A stretch of DNA of 64,000 nt from Pseudomonadota bacterium (GCA_002862435.1 PKDC01000004.1:1-64000), one strand, 5' to 3'. Shown: positions 40,816-52,615, numbered from the stretch's first letter. A program made the numbers and translations. The notes: generated from the sequence alone by a model not told the origin.

Positions 40816-41280
40816 ATGACCCTTATCCGCAACACCCCCCGCGCCCGCCCAGGCGCGGCGGGGTTCACCCTCATCGAGATCATGATCGCCGTAGTGATCG
40901 CGGCACTCTTGCTCGCCATCGCCGTGCCCAGCTACCGCGAACAGACCCGGCGCGGCTACCGCAGCCTGGCGACGGCGGGCCTGATGGACCGGGCGGCGCG
41001 GCTGGAGCGCTGCGCGGCTCTGGATCCCACCACCGGCTTTCTCGCCACCAACGCCGCCTGTCCCACCTTTCCCAGCAATGTGACCGACGAAGCGGGCGCG
41101 GCCTTGTGGGCCATCACCATCCCCACCCGCACGGCCACCACCTACACCCTGCAGGCACGCCCGGTGGCGAACACGCCGGCCGCCGGGGACACCCTCTGCG
41201 CCGTGATTCAGCTCACCCAGGCCGGCGTGCGCTCGGCCACCAACAGCAGCAGCGCGGACAGCACGGCACGATGCTGGTAG
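40816..41280 (+). CDS. pilE: PilE-type minor pilin
   Basis: A 154-residue minor pilin. Prepilin cleavage region AG/FTLIEIMIAVVIAALLLAI, then VPSYREQTRRGYRSLATAGL, AARLERCAALDPTTGF and a C-terminal cysteine pair. PilE-type minor pilins complete the tip complex with FimT, PilV, PilW, PilX and PilY1. A GCAGGAGCAC ribosome site lies upstream. Confidence 0.87.
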   Translation: MTLIRNTPRARPGAAGFTLIEIMIAVVIAALLLAIAVPSYREQTRRGYRSLATAGLMDRAARLERCAALDPTTGFLATNAACPTFPSNVTDEAGAALWAITIPTRTATTYTLQARPVANTPAAGDTLCAVIQLTQAGVRSATNSSSADSTARCW

Positions 41281-41348
41281 CAGCGGACACGCGGCGCCGG
41301 CGGTGCCGCGGGCGCGCCCCTGGCCGCAGCCGGATCGAGTCAAACGGC

Positions 41349-41987
41349 ATGCGGCAGCGGTCGTCCAATGGGCATCACCGGAGCCAGGCGTCGCGCGGGA
41401 TCAGCCCAAGGGAAAGGACTAGCACCAGCAAGCAGGGCCGTGCGGGCTTTTCCATGGCCGAACTGCTGACCACGCTGTCCGTCATCGGGCTGCTGGCGGC
41501 GCTGGCCGCGCCGTCCCTCGGCGCATGGCTCCAGGAACGTCGCCTGATCGCGTTCAACAATGCCCTTGCGGGAGACTTGCAGCGCGCACGCGGCGAGGCG
41601 GCGCGCGCCATGCGTTCGGTCGTGATGTGCACGCAGGGCACCGGCCTGGCCTGCGGTGGACAGGCCGCCTGGGAAGGAGGCTGGCTGGTGTTCGAGGACC
41701 CCGATGGTGATCGGGATTGCACGGATGCCAATGGCAATGGCTTATGCGATGCGGACAATGGACGGCTGTTGCGGGCGCAACCCGCCTTGCCGACGGGCAT
41801 CACCCTGCGCAAGACCGGCACGCCGGCGGATCGCATGCGCTTCACCAACACCGGCGCCACGCCGTTTTTCAACCACCGCTACACCTTCTGCGACAGCCGG
41901 GGCGCAAGCGCCGCGCGCGGCCTGGTGCTGGCCAACACCGGCCGCATCCGCCTCGCCAACGCGGGGGACGCCCTGACTTGTCCCTGA
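41349..41987 (+). CDS. Second GspH/FimT-type minor pilin
   Basis: A 212-residue protein with the prepilin site AG/FSMAELLTTLSVIGLLAAL and the FimT body (LAGDLQRARGEAARAMRSVV, GTGLACGGQAAWEGGWLVFE, CDSRGASAARGLVLANTGRI). It is a diverged paralogue of the first gene of this operon; both end in CP. A leader of about 40 residues precedes the cleavage site from the ATG at 41349, which has a weak ribosome site. 68 bases after pilE. Confidence 0.8.
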   Translation: MRQRSSNGHHRSQASRGISPRERTSTSKQGRAGFSMAELLTTLSVIGLLAALAAPSLGAWLQERRLIAFNNALAGDLQRARGEAARAMRSVVMCTQGTGLACGGQAAWEGGWLVFEDPDGDRDCTDANGNGLCDADNGRLLRAQPALPTGITLRKTGTPADRMRFTNTGATPFFNHRYTFCDSRGASAARGLVLANTGRIRLANAGDALTCP

Positions 41988-42048
41988 CCACCGGGGACGA
42001 GCGGAAGCGTGGCCGCGCCCAGGGGGTCCACGCTGCAACCGCAAGGCC

Positions 42049-42993
42049 TCATGCGGCGGATATCCCGCGCAGGCCACGCGGCAGGGCGAACACCATGGTC
42101 TCGGCCGGACCCGGCAGCTCGCGCACTGTGCCACCGGCCGTGCGCAGGCGGTCGATGACGGCGCGCACCAGGCTGTCGGGCGCGGAAGCCCCGGCCGTGA
42201 CGCCGACCCGAGCCACGCCAGCGAGCCATGCGGGCTGGATATCCTCCGGCCCATCGATCAGATAGGCGGGCCGGCCGCACTGTTCGGCCAGCTCGCGCAG
42301 GCGGTTGGAATTGGAACTGGTGACCGATCCCACCACCAACACCAGATCCACCTCGCCGGCCAATTCCCGCACGGCGTCCTGGCGGTTCTGGGTGGCGTAG
42401 CAGATGTCGTCGCGGCGCGGCGCGGCCATGTCGGGAAACCGGGCGCGCAGCGCCGCCACCACGCGATCGGTATCGTCCACCGACAGTGTCGTCTGGGTCA
42501 CATAGGCGACTTGTCGCGCGTCGCGCACGCTGAGGCGCGCCACGTCCTCGGGCGTTTCCACCAGATGGATGCTGCCGCCGTGGCGGGGATCGAAACGGCC
42601 CAGGGTGCCTTCCACTTCGGGATGCCCGGCATGACCGATGAGCACCACATCGAAGCCCTTGCGGGCCAGTGCCGCCACCTCCACATGGACCTTGGTCACC
42701 AGCGGACAGGTGGCATCGAAGATCTGCAGGCCGCGCTGGCGCGCCTCGTCCACCACCGCCCGGGAAACGCCATGGGCCGAGAAGATCACCGTCGCGCCGG
42801 CCGGCACCGCTGCCAGCTCCTCCACGAACACGGCGCCGAGCGCCCGCAAGCGGTCGATGACGAAGCGGTTGTGCACCACCTCATGACGCACATAAATCGG
42901 CGCGCCGAAGGCTTCCAGCGCCCGCTCGACGATCTCGATGGCGCGCTCAACCCCGGCGCAAAAGCCGCGTGGATTGGCCAGTACGATTTCCAT
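42049..42993 (-). CDS. ispH: 4-hydroxy-3-methylbut-2-enyl diphosphate reductase IspH
   Basis: A 314-residue iron-sulfur enzyme, last step of the MEP isoprenoid pathway (HMBPP to IPP and DMAPP). The three cluster cysteines are in [22 protein letters not shown] and [35 protein letters not shown] are further family parts. The ATG at 42993 starts [10 protein letters not shown]; upstream in-frame codons are not used. Runs in the direction ileS-lspA-ispH. Confidence 0.96.
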   Translation of the reverse strand: MEIVLANPRGFCAGVERAIEIVERALEAFGAPIYVRHEVVHNRFVIDRLRALGAVFVEELAAVPAGATVIFSAHGVSRAVVDEARQRGLQIFDATCPLVTKVHVEVAALARKGFDVVLIGHAGHPEVEGTLGRFDPRHGGSIHLVETPEDVARLSVRDARQVAYVTQTTLSVDDTDRVVAALRARFPDMAAPRRDDICYATQNRQDAVRELAGEVDLVLVVGSVTSSNSNRLRELAEQCGRPAYLIDGPEDIQPAWLAGVARVGVTAGASAPDSLVRAVIDRLRTAGGTVRELPGPAETMVFALPRGLRGISAA

Positions 42994-43176
42994 CTTCTGC
43001 TCCCGGCGCATGGGCGCGCCTGTGATCGTCCAATTCGCGTTCGATCCACGCCGCGCAAGCCCTGGACGGGTTGCATCGCGCGTGATTGCGTTCCAAGCCA
43101 AGCCATCGGCGCCATGCCCGGCGCGCCGGATGCGCCCGGCGTGACCTCACAAGGAAGCGCGGAAGGCTTCAGCGTT

Positions 43177-43701
43177 TCACTCAGGCGCGCCGTACTTGAG
43201 GGTCAGCCAGATGTACAGCGCCGCGCCCACCATGATGGCCGAATCGGCCAGATTGAAGGCGGGCCAGTACCAGTCCCGATAATAGACCTGGATGAAGTCG
43301 ATGACATGGCCGTGCAGTGCCCGATCCAGGGCATTGCCCACCGCCCCGCCCAGAATCAGGCTGAAGGCCAGCGGCCAGCCAATCTCGCGCGCCGGCCGCA
43401 CGAGCAACCAGCGCGCAAGCACCACGCCGACGCCAACCGCCAGGGCCAGAAACGCCCAGCGCTGCCAGCCGCCGGCGCTTGCCAGGAAGCTGAATGCCGC
43501 GCCGGGGTTGTAGGCCAGCGTCAGGTTGAAAAAACCGGGCACCACCGGATGCGGCGTGTAGGGGGACAACCCGGCCTCGGCCAGTTGCTTGGTGAGCTGG
43601 TCCAGGCCCACGAGGAGGCCCACCACGACCGCCCAAAGCGCCACGCGCCCCGGCCGATCAATGATGCGCAGGGTGGGCGGCGCGCAATCCGCGCCGGTCA
43701 C
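43177..43701 (-). CDS. lspA: Lipoprotein signal peptidase LspA
   Basis: A 174-residue inner-membrane aspartic protease that cleaves prolipoproteins. Four hydrophobic helices; the two catalytic aspartates are in [16 protein letters not shown] (D126) and [12 protein letters not shown] (D153). [13 protein letters not shown] is the family block. The GTG at 43701 overlaps the ileS stop as GTGA, so I take it rather than a long upstream extension. 183 bases separate it from ispH. Confidence 0.93.
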   Translation of the reverse strand: MTGADCAPPTLRIIDRPGRVALWAVVVGLLVGLDQLTKQLAEAGLSPYTPHPVVPGFFNLTLAYNPGAAFSFLASAGGWQRWAFLALAVGVGVVLARWLLVRPAREIGWPLAFSLILGGAVGNALDRALHGHVIDFIQVYYRDWYWPAFNLADSAIMVGAALYIWLTLKYGAPE

Positions 43702-46514
43702 GCCCACTGCCGATCCTCGCCCGGCCCCGCCACGTTCGTCGCGCAACGCCCGCACAGGGCGGGATGGTCGGGATGGCTGCCCACGTCCGCGCGCCGGTGC
43801 CAGCAGCGCGGGCACTTGGCGTGTTCGGCGGCGCGGATGGCGATCCACAGTTCATCGCCGCCTTCCAGGGTGACGTGCGCCGCCGACTCCGGCCGGACGG
43901 TTTCCCGGGCGAGCGTCGCGGCGGAGGTGATCAGCGCGAAACGCAGTTCATCACCCAGCGGCAGCAGGGTTTCATGGAGTTCCTGGCCGGCGTACAGATC
44001 CACCTCGGCTTCGAGATTCGCCCCGGCGCCGGTGGCCACGCGCCAGCGTTCCAGCTCGCGCCCGACCGCCTCGCGCACCGCCAGCAGCTGCGTCCACAGC
44101 GCCTCGTCGCCCGCCACCTCGGGCAGCGCGGACCATTCGGTGAAAAACACCGAGTCCTCCCGCGCGCCGGGCAGGTGGCGCCAGATTTCCTCGGCGGTAA
44201 AGCTCAGGATGGGCGCGATCCAGCGCACCAGCGCCTCCACCAGGTGATGCAGCGCGGTCTGGGCCGAGCGCCGCGCCCGGCTGTCGGCCTGCGTGGTGTA
44301 GAGCCGGTCCTTGATCACATCCAGATAGAACGCGCCCAGATCGACGGCGCAGAAGTTGTGCACATCCTGATAGACGCGGTGGAACTCGTAGCGCGTATAG
44401 GCATCGCGCACGCGCTCCTGCAGCGCCCGGGCCCGACCGATCACCCAGCGATCCAGGGACAGCAGGTCGCTGGCCGGCAGCGCGTGAGCGCCCGGATCGA
44501 AGCCCTTGAGGTTGGCGAGCAGGAAGCGGGCGGTGTTGCGGATGCGCCGGTAGGCGTCGCTGGTGCGACTCAAGATCTGCTGGGACACCGCCATCTCGGC
44601 GCGGTAATCGGTTGCGGCGACCCACAGGCGCAGCACATCCGCCCCCAGGGAGTCCACGACTGTCTGGGGCGCGACCACGTTGCCGCGGGATTTGGACATC
44701 TTCTGGCCCTGTTCATCCACCGTGAAGCCATGGGTCAGCACGGCCCGGTAGGGCGCCTCCCCGCGCCGGGCCACGGCCGTGAGCAGGGAGGATTGGAACC
44801 AGCCGCGGTGCTGATCGGAGCCTTCAAGATACAGATCGGCCGGATAGCCCAGCTCCGGGCGACGCTCCAGCACGGCGGCGCTGCTCACCCCCGAGTCGAA
44901 CCACACATCCAGCGTGTCCGGCAGCTTGTCGTAGTCGGCGGCCGCATCGCCCAGCAGTTCGGCCGGGTCCAGATCGAACCAGGCCTGGATGCCTTGATGC
45001 TCGATGCGCTGGGCCACCACCTCCATCAGGGCCACGGTGTCGGGATGCGGCGCGCCGGTGCGGCGGTGCACGAACAGCGCCAGCGGCACGCCCCACAGGC
45101 GCTGGCGCGACACGCACCAGTCCGGGCGCTCGGCCACCATGCCGCGGATGCGCTCCTCGCCCCAGGCCGGCAGCCACTGCACGCGCCCGATCTCGGCCAG
45201 GGCCTTGGCGCGCAGGCCGGCGGCCTCCATGGCGATGAACCACTGCGGCGTGGCGCGGAAGATGACCGGGGTCTTGTGGCGCCAGCAATGCGGATAGCTG
45301 TGGCGCAGGCGCGCGGCATGCACCAGCGCGCCGGTGCGCTTGAGGGTTTCGAGGATGGCGTCATGGGCGGTGAGCACCGGCAGTCCGGCAAACTCGGGCA
45401 CATCCGCGTGGTAACGACCATCCGGTCCCACCGGGTTGTCCACTGGCAGGCCGTACTGATGCCCCACGGCATAGTCGTCCGGCCCGTGCGCGGGGGCGAT
45501 GTGGATCAGTCCGGTGCCGGTGCCAGTGGTGACGAAATCGGCCAGGATCACGGGCACGTCCCGGTCCTGAAAGGGATGCAGCAGGCGCAGACCTTCCAGC
45601 GCCGCGCCCGGTCCATAGGCGATGACCTGATGCGCCGCGATGTCCCAGCGCGCCAGGACGTCCTCGATCCCGTCCTGGGCCAGCAGCAAGCGCTCCACGC
45701 CACGCGGCCCGTCGACCTGCACCAGCACGTAGTCCAGCGCCGGATGCACCGCCACCGCCTGGTTGGCCGGCAGGGTCCAGGGCGTGGTGGTCCAGATGAC
45801 CACCGATACCGGCCCCTCCCCCTTGTCCTCGGGGCCATGGTGCAAGCGTGCCAGCAGCGCTTCCGGCTCAAGGCAAGCGAAGCGCACGTCGATGGCCAAG
45901 GACTGATGCTCCTGGTATTCCACCTCAGCCTCGGCCAGGGCCGAACCGCAGTCCACGCACCAGTGCACCGGCTTGGCGCCGCGCTGCAGGTGGCCATTGG
46001 CGACCATGCGCGCCAGGGCGCGGACAATATCGGCCTCATACGCCGGGTCCATGGTGAGGTAGGGATGGTCCCAGTCCGCCAAGACCCCCAGCCGGATGAA
46101 ATCCTCGCGCTGGCGCGCCACCTGGGCCTCGGCGTAGGCGCGGCAGGCACGGCGAAAATCGCGCGCGCTCGCCACGCCCGGCTTGCCGTGGGTCTTCTCC
46201 ACAGCCAGCTCGATGGGCAGGCCATGGCAGTCCCATCCCGGCACATAGGGCACATCCAGGCCGTCCAACAAACGGCTCTTGTTGATGATGTCCTTCAGGA
46301 TCTTGTTGACCGCATGGCCGATATGGATCTCGCCGTTGGCGTAGGGGGGGCCATCGTGCAGCACGAAGCGGGGCCGGCCGGCGCGGGCCGCGCGCAGCCG
46401 CCCGTAGAGGCCGGTCTGTTGCCAGTGGGCCACGAGGGCCGGCTCCCGCCTGGCCAAGTCGGCCTTCATGGGGAAATCGGTGCCGGGCAGATTGAGGGTG
46501 TGCTTGTAATCCAT
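43698..46514 (-). CDS. ileS: Isoleucyl-tRNA synthetase
   Basis: A 938-residue class I synthetase. HIGH signature in [24 protein letters not shown] in [14 protein letters not shown], editing domain in between (including [18 protein letters not shown]), and the C-terminal zinc ribbon [20 protein letters not shown] followed by CGRCA. Length is normal. The upstream ribF and downstream lspA are the usual neighbours. Confidence 0.97.
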   Translation of the reverse strand: MDYKHTLNLPGTDFPMKADLARREPALVAHWQQTGLYGRLRAARAGRPRFVLHDGPPYANGEIHIGHAVNKILKDIINKSRLLDGLDVPYVPGWDCHGLPIELAVEKTHGKPGVASARDFRRACRAYAEAQVARQREDFIRLGVLADWDHPYLTMDPAYEADIVRALARMVANGHLQRGAKPVHWCVDCGSALAEAEVEYQEHQSLAIDVRFACLEPEALLARLHHGPEDKGEGPVSVVIWTTTPWTLPANQAVAVHPALDYVLVQVDGPRGVERLLLAQDGIEDVLARWDIAAHQVIAYGPGAALEGLRLLHPFQDRDVPVILADFVTTGTGTGLIHIAPAHGPDDYAVGHQYGLPVDNPVGPDGRYHADVPEFAGLPVLTAHDAILETLKRTGALVHAARLRHSYPHCWRHKTPVIFRATPQWFIAMEAAGLRAKALAEIGRVQWLPAWGEERIRGMVAERPDWCVSRQRLWGVPLALFVHRRTGAPHPDTVALMEVVAQRIEHQGIQAWFDLDPAELLGDAAADYDKLPDTLDVWFDSGVSSAAVLERRPELGYPADLYLEGSDQHRGWFQSSLLTAVARRGEAPYRAVLTHGFTVDEQGQKMSKSRGNVVAPQTVVDSLGADVLRLWVAATDYRAEMAVSQQILSRTSDAYRRIRNTARFLLANLKGFDPGAHALPASDLLSLDRWVIGRARALQERVRDAYTRYEFHRVYQDVHNFCAVDLGAFYLDVIKDRLYTTQADSRARRSAQTALHHLVEALVRWIAPILSFTAEEIWRHLPGAREDSVFFTEWSALPEVAGDEALWTQLLAVREAVGRELERWRVATGAGANLEAEVDLYAGQELHETLLPLGDELRFALITSAATLARETVRPESAAHVTLEGGDELWIAIRAAEHAKCPRCWHRRADVGSHPDHPALCGRCATNVAGPGEDRQWA

Positions 46515-46538
46515 GGGTCTTCCGTCGATCGACCGGGG

Positions 46539-47483
46539 CTATTCGACCCAGCCGGGGTGGCTGAAATAATCCCGGGCGTCCTGGACATCATGCGCGATCT
46601 GCTGGCACATGAGTTCCACCGAGGCGAAGCGCCGCTCCTCGCGCAGGTGCTTGAGGAAGGCCACCTGCATGCGCTGGCCGTAGAGGTCGCCGGCGGGTTC
46701 GAGCAGGTGCACCTCCAACAGGGTGGCGCGGCCGTTCACCGTGGGGCGGGTGCCGAGGCTGGCCACACCGGGCAGCAAGGGGCCATCCGCCGCCAGTTGC
46801 GCGCGCACCACGAAGATGCCCCGCAGCGGGCTCACCCGCCGGCGCACGGCCAGGTTGGCGGTGGGAAAGCCCAGGGTGCGCCCCAGCTTGTCGCCGTGCA
46901 TCACCCGGCCGCACAGGGCATAGGGCCGTCCCAGCAGGCGCCGCGCCTGTTGCAGCTCGCCGGCGGCAAGCAGGGTGCGAATGCGGCTGCTGCTGACCCG
47001 CTCCCCGTCCACGCTCAGGGTGTGGGTGCCATGCACGCCAAAACCGGCCTCGCGCCCGACGCGGGCGAGCAGCTCGAAATCGCCCTCCCGCCCTCGGCCG
47101 AAGCGGAAATCATCCCCCACCACCAGTTCCCGCACCCCCAGTCCCGCGATCAGGAAGCGCTCGATGAACGCCTGCGCCGGCATGCGCGCGAGGGTTGCAT
47201 CGAAGCGCAGGCACAGCGCCCGATCAACGCCCGCCGCCGCCAGTTCGGCCAGCTTCTCCGGCAGCCGGCTGAGGCGGGCCGGGGCCCCCTCGGCGGCGAA
47301 ATATTCCTGCGGCGTGGGCTCGAAGGTAATGACCGTGATCGGCAGGCCCAGCGGCCGGGCCAGATGGCGCAACTGTTCCAGCACCGCGCGGTGGCCCAGG
47401 TGGACGCCATCGTAATTGCCGATGGTCGCCACGCAGCCCCGATGCGGCGGACGGAGGTTGTGGGCGCCCCGGATGAGTTCCAT
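46539..47483 (-). CDS. ribF: Bifunctional riboflavin kinase/FAD synthetase RibF
   Basis: A 314-residue enzyme making FMN and FAD. The N-terminal nucleotidyltransferase part shows ATIGNYDGVHLGHRAVLEQL, GVRELVVGDDFRFGRGREGD and SSSRIRTLLAAGELQQARR; the C-terminal kinase part shows GRVMHGDKLGRTLGFPTANL and FVVRAQLAADGPLLPGVASL with GTRPTVNG. 24 bases before ileS, on the same strand. Confidence 0.96.
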   Translation of the reverse strand: MELIRGAHNLRPPHRGCVATIGNYDGVHLGHRAVLEQLRHLARPLGLPITVITFEPTPQEYFAAEGAPARLSRLPEKLAELAAAGVDRALCLRFDATLARMPAQAFIERFLIAGLGVRELVVGDDFRFGRGREGDFELLARVGREAGFGVHGTHTLSVDGERVSSSRIRTLLAAGELQQARRLLGRPYALCGRVMHGDKLGRTLGFPTANLAVRRRVSPLRGIFVVRAQLAADGPLLPGVASLGTRPTVNGRATLLEVHLLEPAGDLYGQRMQVAFLKHLREERRFASVELMCQQIAHDVQDARDYFSHPGWVE

Positions 47484-47509
47484 GTCCAGCCTGCGGCGAA
47501 AGGGGTTGA

Positions 47510-49102
47510 TTATAAAGTCTGGGCCGGGCTTGTCACTGCCGCCTCACTGGGCAGGCGGAAATGTCGCGGCCGCACGCCCAACAACAGCAGCAGCGCGGGA
47601 TAGGCCAGGGCCACCGCAACCAGCACCATGCCCAATGCCAACAGGCGCTCACGGCCGGCGATCGCCACCCAATACGGCGCCGCCGGCACCCACCACCACA
47701 GCCCCAGCCCGATCAGGCCATTGGCAATCCCCATGCGCGCCAGAAAGCGCGCCCAGCCGGAACTGGGGAGATAAGCCCCCGACCGGCGCAAACCGCGGTA
47801 CAGCAACAGGGCGTTGAGATAGGCCGCGAGACTGGTGGACAGGGCCAGGAAGGCATGCGGCGCGGCCAGGCTGCGCTGCACCGCCGGCACCAGCAGGATC
47901 ATGTTCAGCCCGGTGTTGACGCCCATGGCGATCAAACCAATGCGCACCGGGGCGCGCGTGTCCTGGCGGGCGTAATAGCCCGGCACCAGCACCTTGACCA
48001 GGATGAAGCCGGTCAGCCCCAGCCCATAGGTCGCCAGGGCCGCCGCCGACATCGCCACATCCCGGTCCGTGAATGCGCCGCCATGGAACAACGTGGCCAG
48101 CAAGGGATGGGCGATCACCCCCATCATCACCGCCGCCGGCAGACTGATCAGCAGCGCGCCGCGCAAGGCCCAGTCCAGCGTGGCGGAAAAGCGCTCCGGG
48201 TCCGCCTCGGCGTGGCGCGCCGACAGATGGGGCAGGATCACCGTGGACAGGGCAATGCCGAACACCCCCAGTGGAAACTCCATCAGTCGGTCGGCGTAAT
48301 ACAGCCAGCTCACGCTGCCCACCGCGAGAAACGAGGCAATCAGCGTATCCACCAACAGATTGACCTGGGCCACCGAGGAACCGAACAAAGTCGGCACCAT
48401 CAGCGTCATCACCCGGCGCACCGGCGGGTAATGCCAGCCCCAGCGCGGCCGCGGCAGCAAGCCCTGGCGCGCCAGGAACGGCAGTTGAAAGGCCAGTTGC
48501 ACCACCCCGGCAATGAACACCCCCCAGGCCAGGGCATACACCGGCTGCGCCATGTGCGGCGCCACCCACAGCGTCGCCGCGATCAGGCACAGGTTGAGCA
48601 GCACCGGCGTGAAGGCCGGCACCCCGAATTGCCCGTAGGTATTGAGCAATCCCGAGGCAAAGGCCGTCAGGGAGATGAACAGGAGATAGGGGAAGGTAAT
48701 GCGCAGCAGGCCAATGGCCAGTTCGCGCTGCCCCTGGTTGCCGTCGAAGCCGGGCGCAAAGAGAAAAATCAACACCGGCGCAAACACCACCCCCAGCACG
48801 GTGATCACGAGCAGCACGCCGCCCAGGGTGCCGGCCACCCGATCCGCGAACGCCCGCACCTCGGCCAGATCGTCACGCGCGCGGCGCTCCGCCAGCACCG
48901 GGATGAAGGCCTGGGAAAACGACCCTTCAGCAAACAGCCGGCGCAGGAAGTTGGGGATCTTGAAAGCGACGAAAAAGGCGTCCATGGCAGGCCCGGCCCC
49001 GAAGGCGCGCGCCATCAGCAAATCGCGCAGGAAACCGAAGCCGCGGGAGAGCAGCGTCATCGCGCTGACCACGGCGGTGGATCGCATCAAACTGTGGGCC
49101 AT
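47510..49102 (-). CDS. murJ: Lipid II flippase MurJ
   Basis: A 530-residue protein with 14 predicted transmembrane helices that flips lipid II for peptidoglycan synthesis. Family blocks: RSTAVVSAMTLLSRGFGFLR, AFFVAFKIPNFLRRLFAEGS, LLVDTLIASFLAVGSVSWLY and LMEFPLGVFGIALSTVILPH. The ATG at 49102 begins the conserved N-terminus. Divergent from rpsT, as in many gammaproteobacteria. Confidence 0.96.
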   Translation of the reverse strand: MAHSLMRSTAVVSAMTLLSRGFGFLRDLLMARAFGAGPAMDAFFVAFKIPNFLRRLFAEGSFSQAFIPVLAERRARDDLAEVRAFADRVAGTLGGVLLVITVLGVVFAPVLIFLFAPGFDGNQGQRELAIGLLRITFPYLLFISLTAFASGLLNTYGQFGVPAFTPVLLNLCLIAATLWVAPHMAQPVYALAWGVFIAGVVQLAFQLPFLARQGLLPRPRWGWHYPPVRRVMTLMVPTLFGSSVAQVNLLVDTLIASFLAVGSVSWLYYADRLMEFPLGVFGIALSTVILPHLSARHAEADPERFSATLDWALRGALLISLPAAVMMGVIAHPLLATLFHGGAFTDRDVAMSAAALATYGLGLTGFILVKVLVPGYYARQDTRAPVRIGLIAMGVNTGLNMILLVPAVQRSLAAPHAFLALSTSLAAYLNALLLYRGLRRSGAYLPSSGWARFLARMGIANGLIGLGLWWWVPAAPYWVAIAGRERLLALGMVLVAVALAYPALLLLLGVRPRHFRLPSEAAVTSPAQTL

Positions 49103-49215
49103 GTTGAACTCTTGGCGGTGCAGGGGAGAACCGGCCACGCCGGCTACCAGGCGGCCATGGTATCGGGCGCACCCCGCCGCCGCCATGGGGACAGCGGCAT
49201 GCCGGTCACTGGCGA

Positions 49216-49245
49216 TTGACAGGCGCTGCCCCGATAGCGAATAAT
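49216..49245 (+). promoter_or_regulatory. Likely promoter of rpsT
   Basis: TTGACA (49216-49221) and AATAAT (49240-49245) are 18 bases apart, about 60 bases before the rpsT start. A GCCC/GGGC-rich segment follows the -10 box. The strong -35 fits a ribosomal protein gene. Confidence 0.6.
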
Positions 49246-49307
49246 CGCCCGCTTAAAACCTGCGGGACCTCCCGTTTTTCCATTCATTTCCGGCGGACAG
49301 ACAGCCC

Positions 49308-49586
49308 ATGGCGAACACCAAACAGGCCGAGAAGCGGGCGCGACAGGCGGAAGACGCCCGTCAGCGCAACATCAGCCACAAGACGCGCGTGCGCACGGCC
49401 ATCAAGAAAGTGATCAAGGCGACTGATGCAGGCGACCTCGGCGCCGCCCAGGCCCAGTTCACCGCAGCCGTGCCCATCATCGACAGCATGGTCAACAAAG
49501 GTTTGGTCCACCGCAACAAGGCCGCCCGCCACAAGAGCCGCCTCAACAAGCGTCTCAAGGCCCTGAGCCAAGCCAACCCCGGCTGA
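49308..49586 (+). CDS. rpsT: 30S ribosomal protein S20
   Basis: A 92-residue, helical, very basic protein that binds 16S rRNA early in assembly. The sequence begins ANTKQAEKRARQAEDARQRN and ends VHRNKAARHKSRLNKRLKAL. Monocistronic, with its own promoter and a terminator at 49616-49642. Confidence 0.97.
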   Translation: MANTKQAEKRARQAEDARQRNISHKTRVRTAIKKVIKATDAGDLGAAQAQFTAAVPIIDSMVNKGLVHRNKAARHKSRLNKRLKALSQANPG

Positions 49587-49615
49587 TCCGGAACACCCCT
49601 TCCGGATCGCCCTGG

Positions 49616-49642
49616 AGCCCTGCCCACGCAGGGCTTTTTTTT
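49616..49642 (+). terminator. Rho-independent terminator of rpsT
   Basis: AGCCCTG, a six-base loop and CAGGGCT followed by eight T. It begins 30 bases after the rpsT stop and is one of the clearest terminators in the window. Confidence 0.9.
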
Positions 49643-49745
49643 GCCATGTGCCCGGACACGCCGGCAAGGGCGCGCATGATTGCCTAGAATGAATGACAGG
49701 CGCAAAATCCCGCTCCCAATCACCCCCCGCAAGGAAGCCCCAACC

Positions 49746-50120
49746 ATGACGATTGCTTACTGGTGCGTGCTCATCGCCGCCATCATCCCCATGCTGATGT
49801 CCACGCTGGCCAAGGCCGGCGGCCCCGGCTTCGATAACCACACTGTGCGCGCCTACCTGGATGCGCAGACCGGCTGGCGGCAGCGCGCCAACTGGGCGCA
49901 GCAGAATGGCTATGAAGCCTTCCCGCCCTTCGCCGCCGCCGTGCTCATCGCCCATCAGGCGGGGGCCGATCAGTCCATGGTGGATAACCTGGCCATGGCC
50001 TTCATCGTGATTCGCCTGATCTATGGCGCAATCTACATCGCCAACCTGGCGACCCTGCGCAGCCTGGCGTGGACCGCCGGCTTTGCCTGTGTGGTGGGCT
50101 TGTTCGTCGCCGCCACCTGA
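49746..50120 (+). CDS. MAPEG family membrane protein
   Basis: A 124-residue protein with four hydrophobic helices. MAPEG marks are FDNHTVRAYLDAQTGWRQRA, NGYEAFPPFAAAVLIAHQAG and FIVIRLIYGAIYIANLATLR. Bacterial members are poorly characterised; eukaryotic ones are glutathione-dependent transferases. Convergent with proB across a large hairpin. Confidence 0.87.
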   Translation: MTIAYWCVLIAAIIPMLMSTLAKAGGPGFDNHTVRAYLDAQTGWRQRANWAQQNGYEAFPPFAAAVLIAHQAGADQSMVDNLAMAFIVIRLIYGAIYIANLATLRSLAWTAGFACVVGLFVAAT

Positions 50121-50178
50121 TCCCGGCACTCCGGCGTGTCACGGCCGGCAGAGTGGTTATTCCGAAAAACTCAGGAAG

Positions 50179-50295
50179 CTGCCCGGGGAAGGGCAAGGAC
50201 GTCGGGAGCCGCGCGCACAGGGACGCGCGAACTCACGTTGTCGAATCAGGCGGATTCATCAACGTGAACCCGGAGTCCTGGCCCTTCCCCGGCAG
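50179..50295. repeat. Nested inverted-repeat element between MAPEG gene and proB
   Basis: Outer arms 50179-50206 (CTGCCCGGGGAAGGGCAAGG...) and 50269-50295 are complementary over about 27 bases with few mismatches. Inside, 50234-50247 (CACGTTGTCGAATC) and 50253-50266 (GATTCATCAACGTG) pair over 12 of 14 bases around a five-base loop. A third small CGCGCG stem lies between. The whole 117-base unit could fold as one long hairpin and sits between two convergent genes, where it could stop transcription from both sides or be a REP/MITE-like element. I found no second copy in the window. Confidence 0.6.
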
Positions 50296-50309
50296 GCGGC
50301 GACGCGGAT

Positions 50310-51434
50310 TCAATGCACCACCATGTTGTCGCGGTGGATCAGTTCCGGCTCGTCCACATAGCCCAGCAACTCCGGGATGCGATTGCTGGGCTGCCCCTGG
50401 ATGCGCCGACATTCCTCGGCGCTGTAGTTGACCAGGCCGCGCGCCACTTCCACCCCATCCGGCCCACGGCAGATCACCACGTCGCCGCGCCGGAAATGCC
50501 CCTGCACCGCCGTCACGCCCACCGGCAACAGGCTGCGCCCGGCCTCGCGCACCACTCGCACCGCGCCGGCATCGAGCGTCAATTCGCCATGGGCCTGCAA
50601 ATGGCTGTTGATCCACTGCTTGCGCGCCGCCAGGGGTTCCCGGGCCGGATGCAACAGGGTGCCGATTGCGTCCCCACGGGCGATGCGCAGCAGCACGTCA
50701 GGATGGCGGCCGTTGGCGATCACCGTCGCCGCGCCGCCCCGCGCCGCCCGGGCCGCGGCGGTGAGCTTGGTAAACATGCCGCCACGCCCCAGCGCGCCCG
50801 GCGTCGGTGTGGCCATGGCCAACAGGGCGGCATCCCCCGCCTGGCCCTCGCTGACCAGTTGGGCGTCCGGATGATTGCGTGGATCCTGATCGAACAGACC
50901 GTCCTGGTCGGTCAGGATCACCATCAATTCAGCCTCGACCAGATTCGCCACCAGCGACGCCAGGCTGTCGTTGTCGCCAAAGCGCAATTCCTCGGTGCTG
51001 ACGGTGTCGTTTTCGTTGATGATGGGAATGGTGTCGAGATCAAGCAGGGTCTTGAGGGTGCTGCGGGCGTTGAGGTGGCGCTGGCGGTCGGTGAGATCGG
51101 CATAGCTCAACAGGATCTGGGCGGCATGCAGGCCATGGCGCGCAAATTCGGTTTCATAAGCCTGGATCAGGCGCATCTGGCCCACCGCGGCGGCGGCCTG
51201 GAGCTCATGCAGCGCCTGCGGGCGTTTGGACCAGCCCAGCCGCTCCATGCCGGCGGCCACCGCGCCGGAGGAAACGAGCGTCACCTGCTTGCCTTGCCGG
51301 TGCAATGCGGCCAACTGGGTCGCCCAGGCCGCCAGCGCGCCCTCGTCCAGCCCCTGGCCATTGTTGGTCACCAGCGCGCTGCCGACCTTCACCACCCAGC
51401 GCCGACTCTGTCCCAGACTATTGCGGTCGTTCAT
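50310..51434 (-). CDS. proB: Glutamate 5-kinase
   Basis: A 374-residue enzyme, first step of proline synthesis. Amino-acid kinase domain: [57 protein letters not shown] and [13 protein letters not shown]. The C-terminal PUA domain runs from about residue 280 ([20 protein letters not shown]). Proline feedback is a family property. The ATG at 51434 is chosen because the upstream part has no family sequence. Follows obgE on the same strand. Confidence 0.95.
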   Translation of the reverse strand: MNDRNSLGQSRRWVVKVGSALVTNNGQGLDEGALAAWATQLAALHRQGKQVTLVSSGAVAAGMERLGWSKRPQALHELQAAAAVGQMRLIQAYETEFARHGLHAAQILLSYADLTDRQRHLNARSTLKTLLDLDTIPIINENDTVSTEELRFGDNDSLASLVANLVEAELMVILTDQDGLFDQDPRNHPDAQLVSEGQAGDAALLAMATPTPGALGRGGMFTKLTAAARAARGGAATVIANGRHPDVLLRIARGDAIGTLLHPAREPLAARKQWINSHLQAHGELTLDAGAVRVVREAGRSLLPVGVTAVQGHFRRGDVVICRGPDGVEVARGLVNYSAEECRRIQGQPSNRIPELLGYVDEPELIHRDNMVVH

Positions 51435-51527
51435 CCGCGACTCTCCCCCCACCGCGCCGCCGGACACATCCGATCTTGGCACGCGCTGATTTCTTCCGTC
51501 ATCGTCGGATCTAAGCCTGCGTCAGAT

Positions 51528-52613
<1,086 letters not shown>

Positions 52614-52615
52614 CT

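Noticed and set aside
37941..40919. Minus-strand open frame of about 992 codons opposite pilY1
   Set aside because: Composition is typical of an antisense shadow (V, G, A, E, R repeats); pilY1 has clear domains on the plus strand.
43764..47603. Very long plus-strand open frame (about 1279 codons) opposite ileS and ribF
   Set aside because: It is a shadow of GC-rich codon use on the minus strand. Its sequence is low-complexity (H, G, Q, R rich) with no ribosome site or domain, while ileS and ribF are certain.
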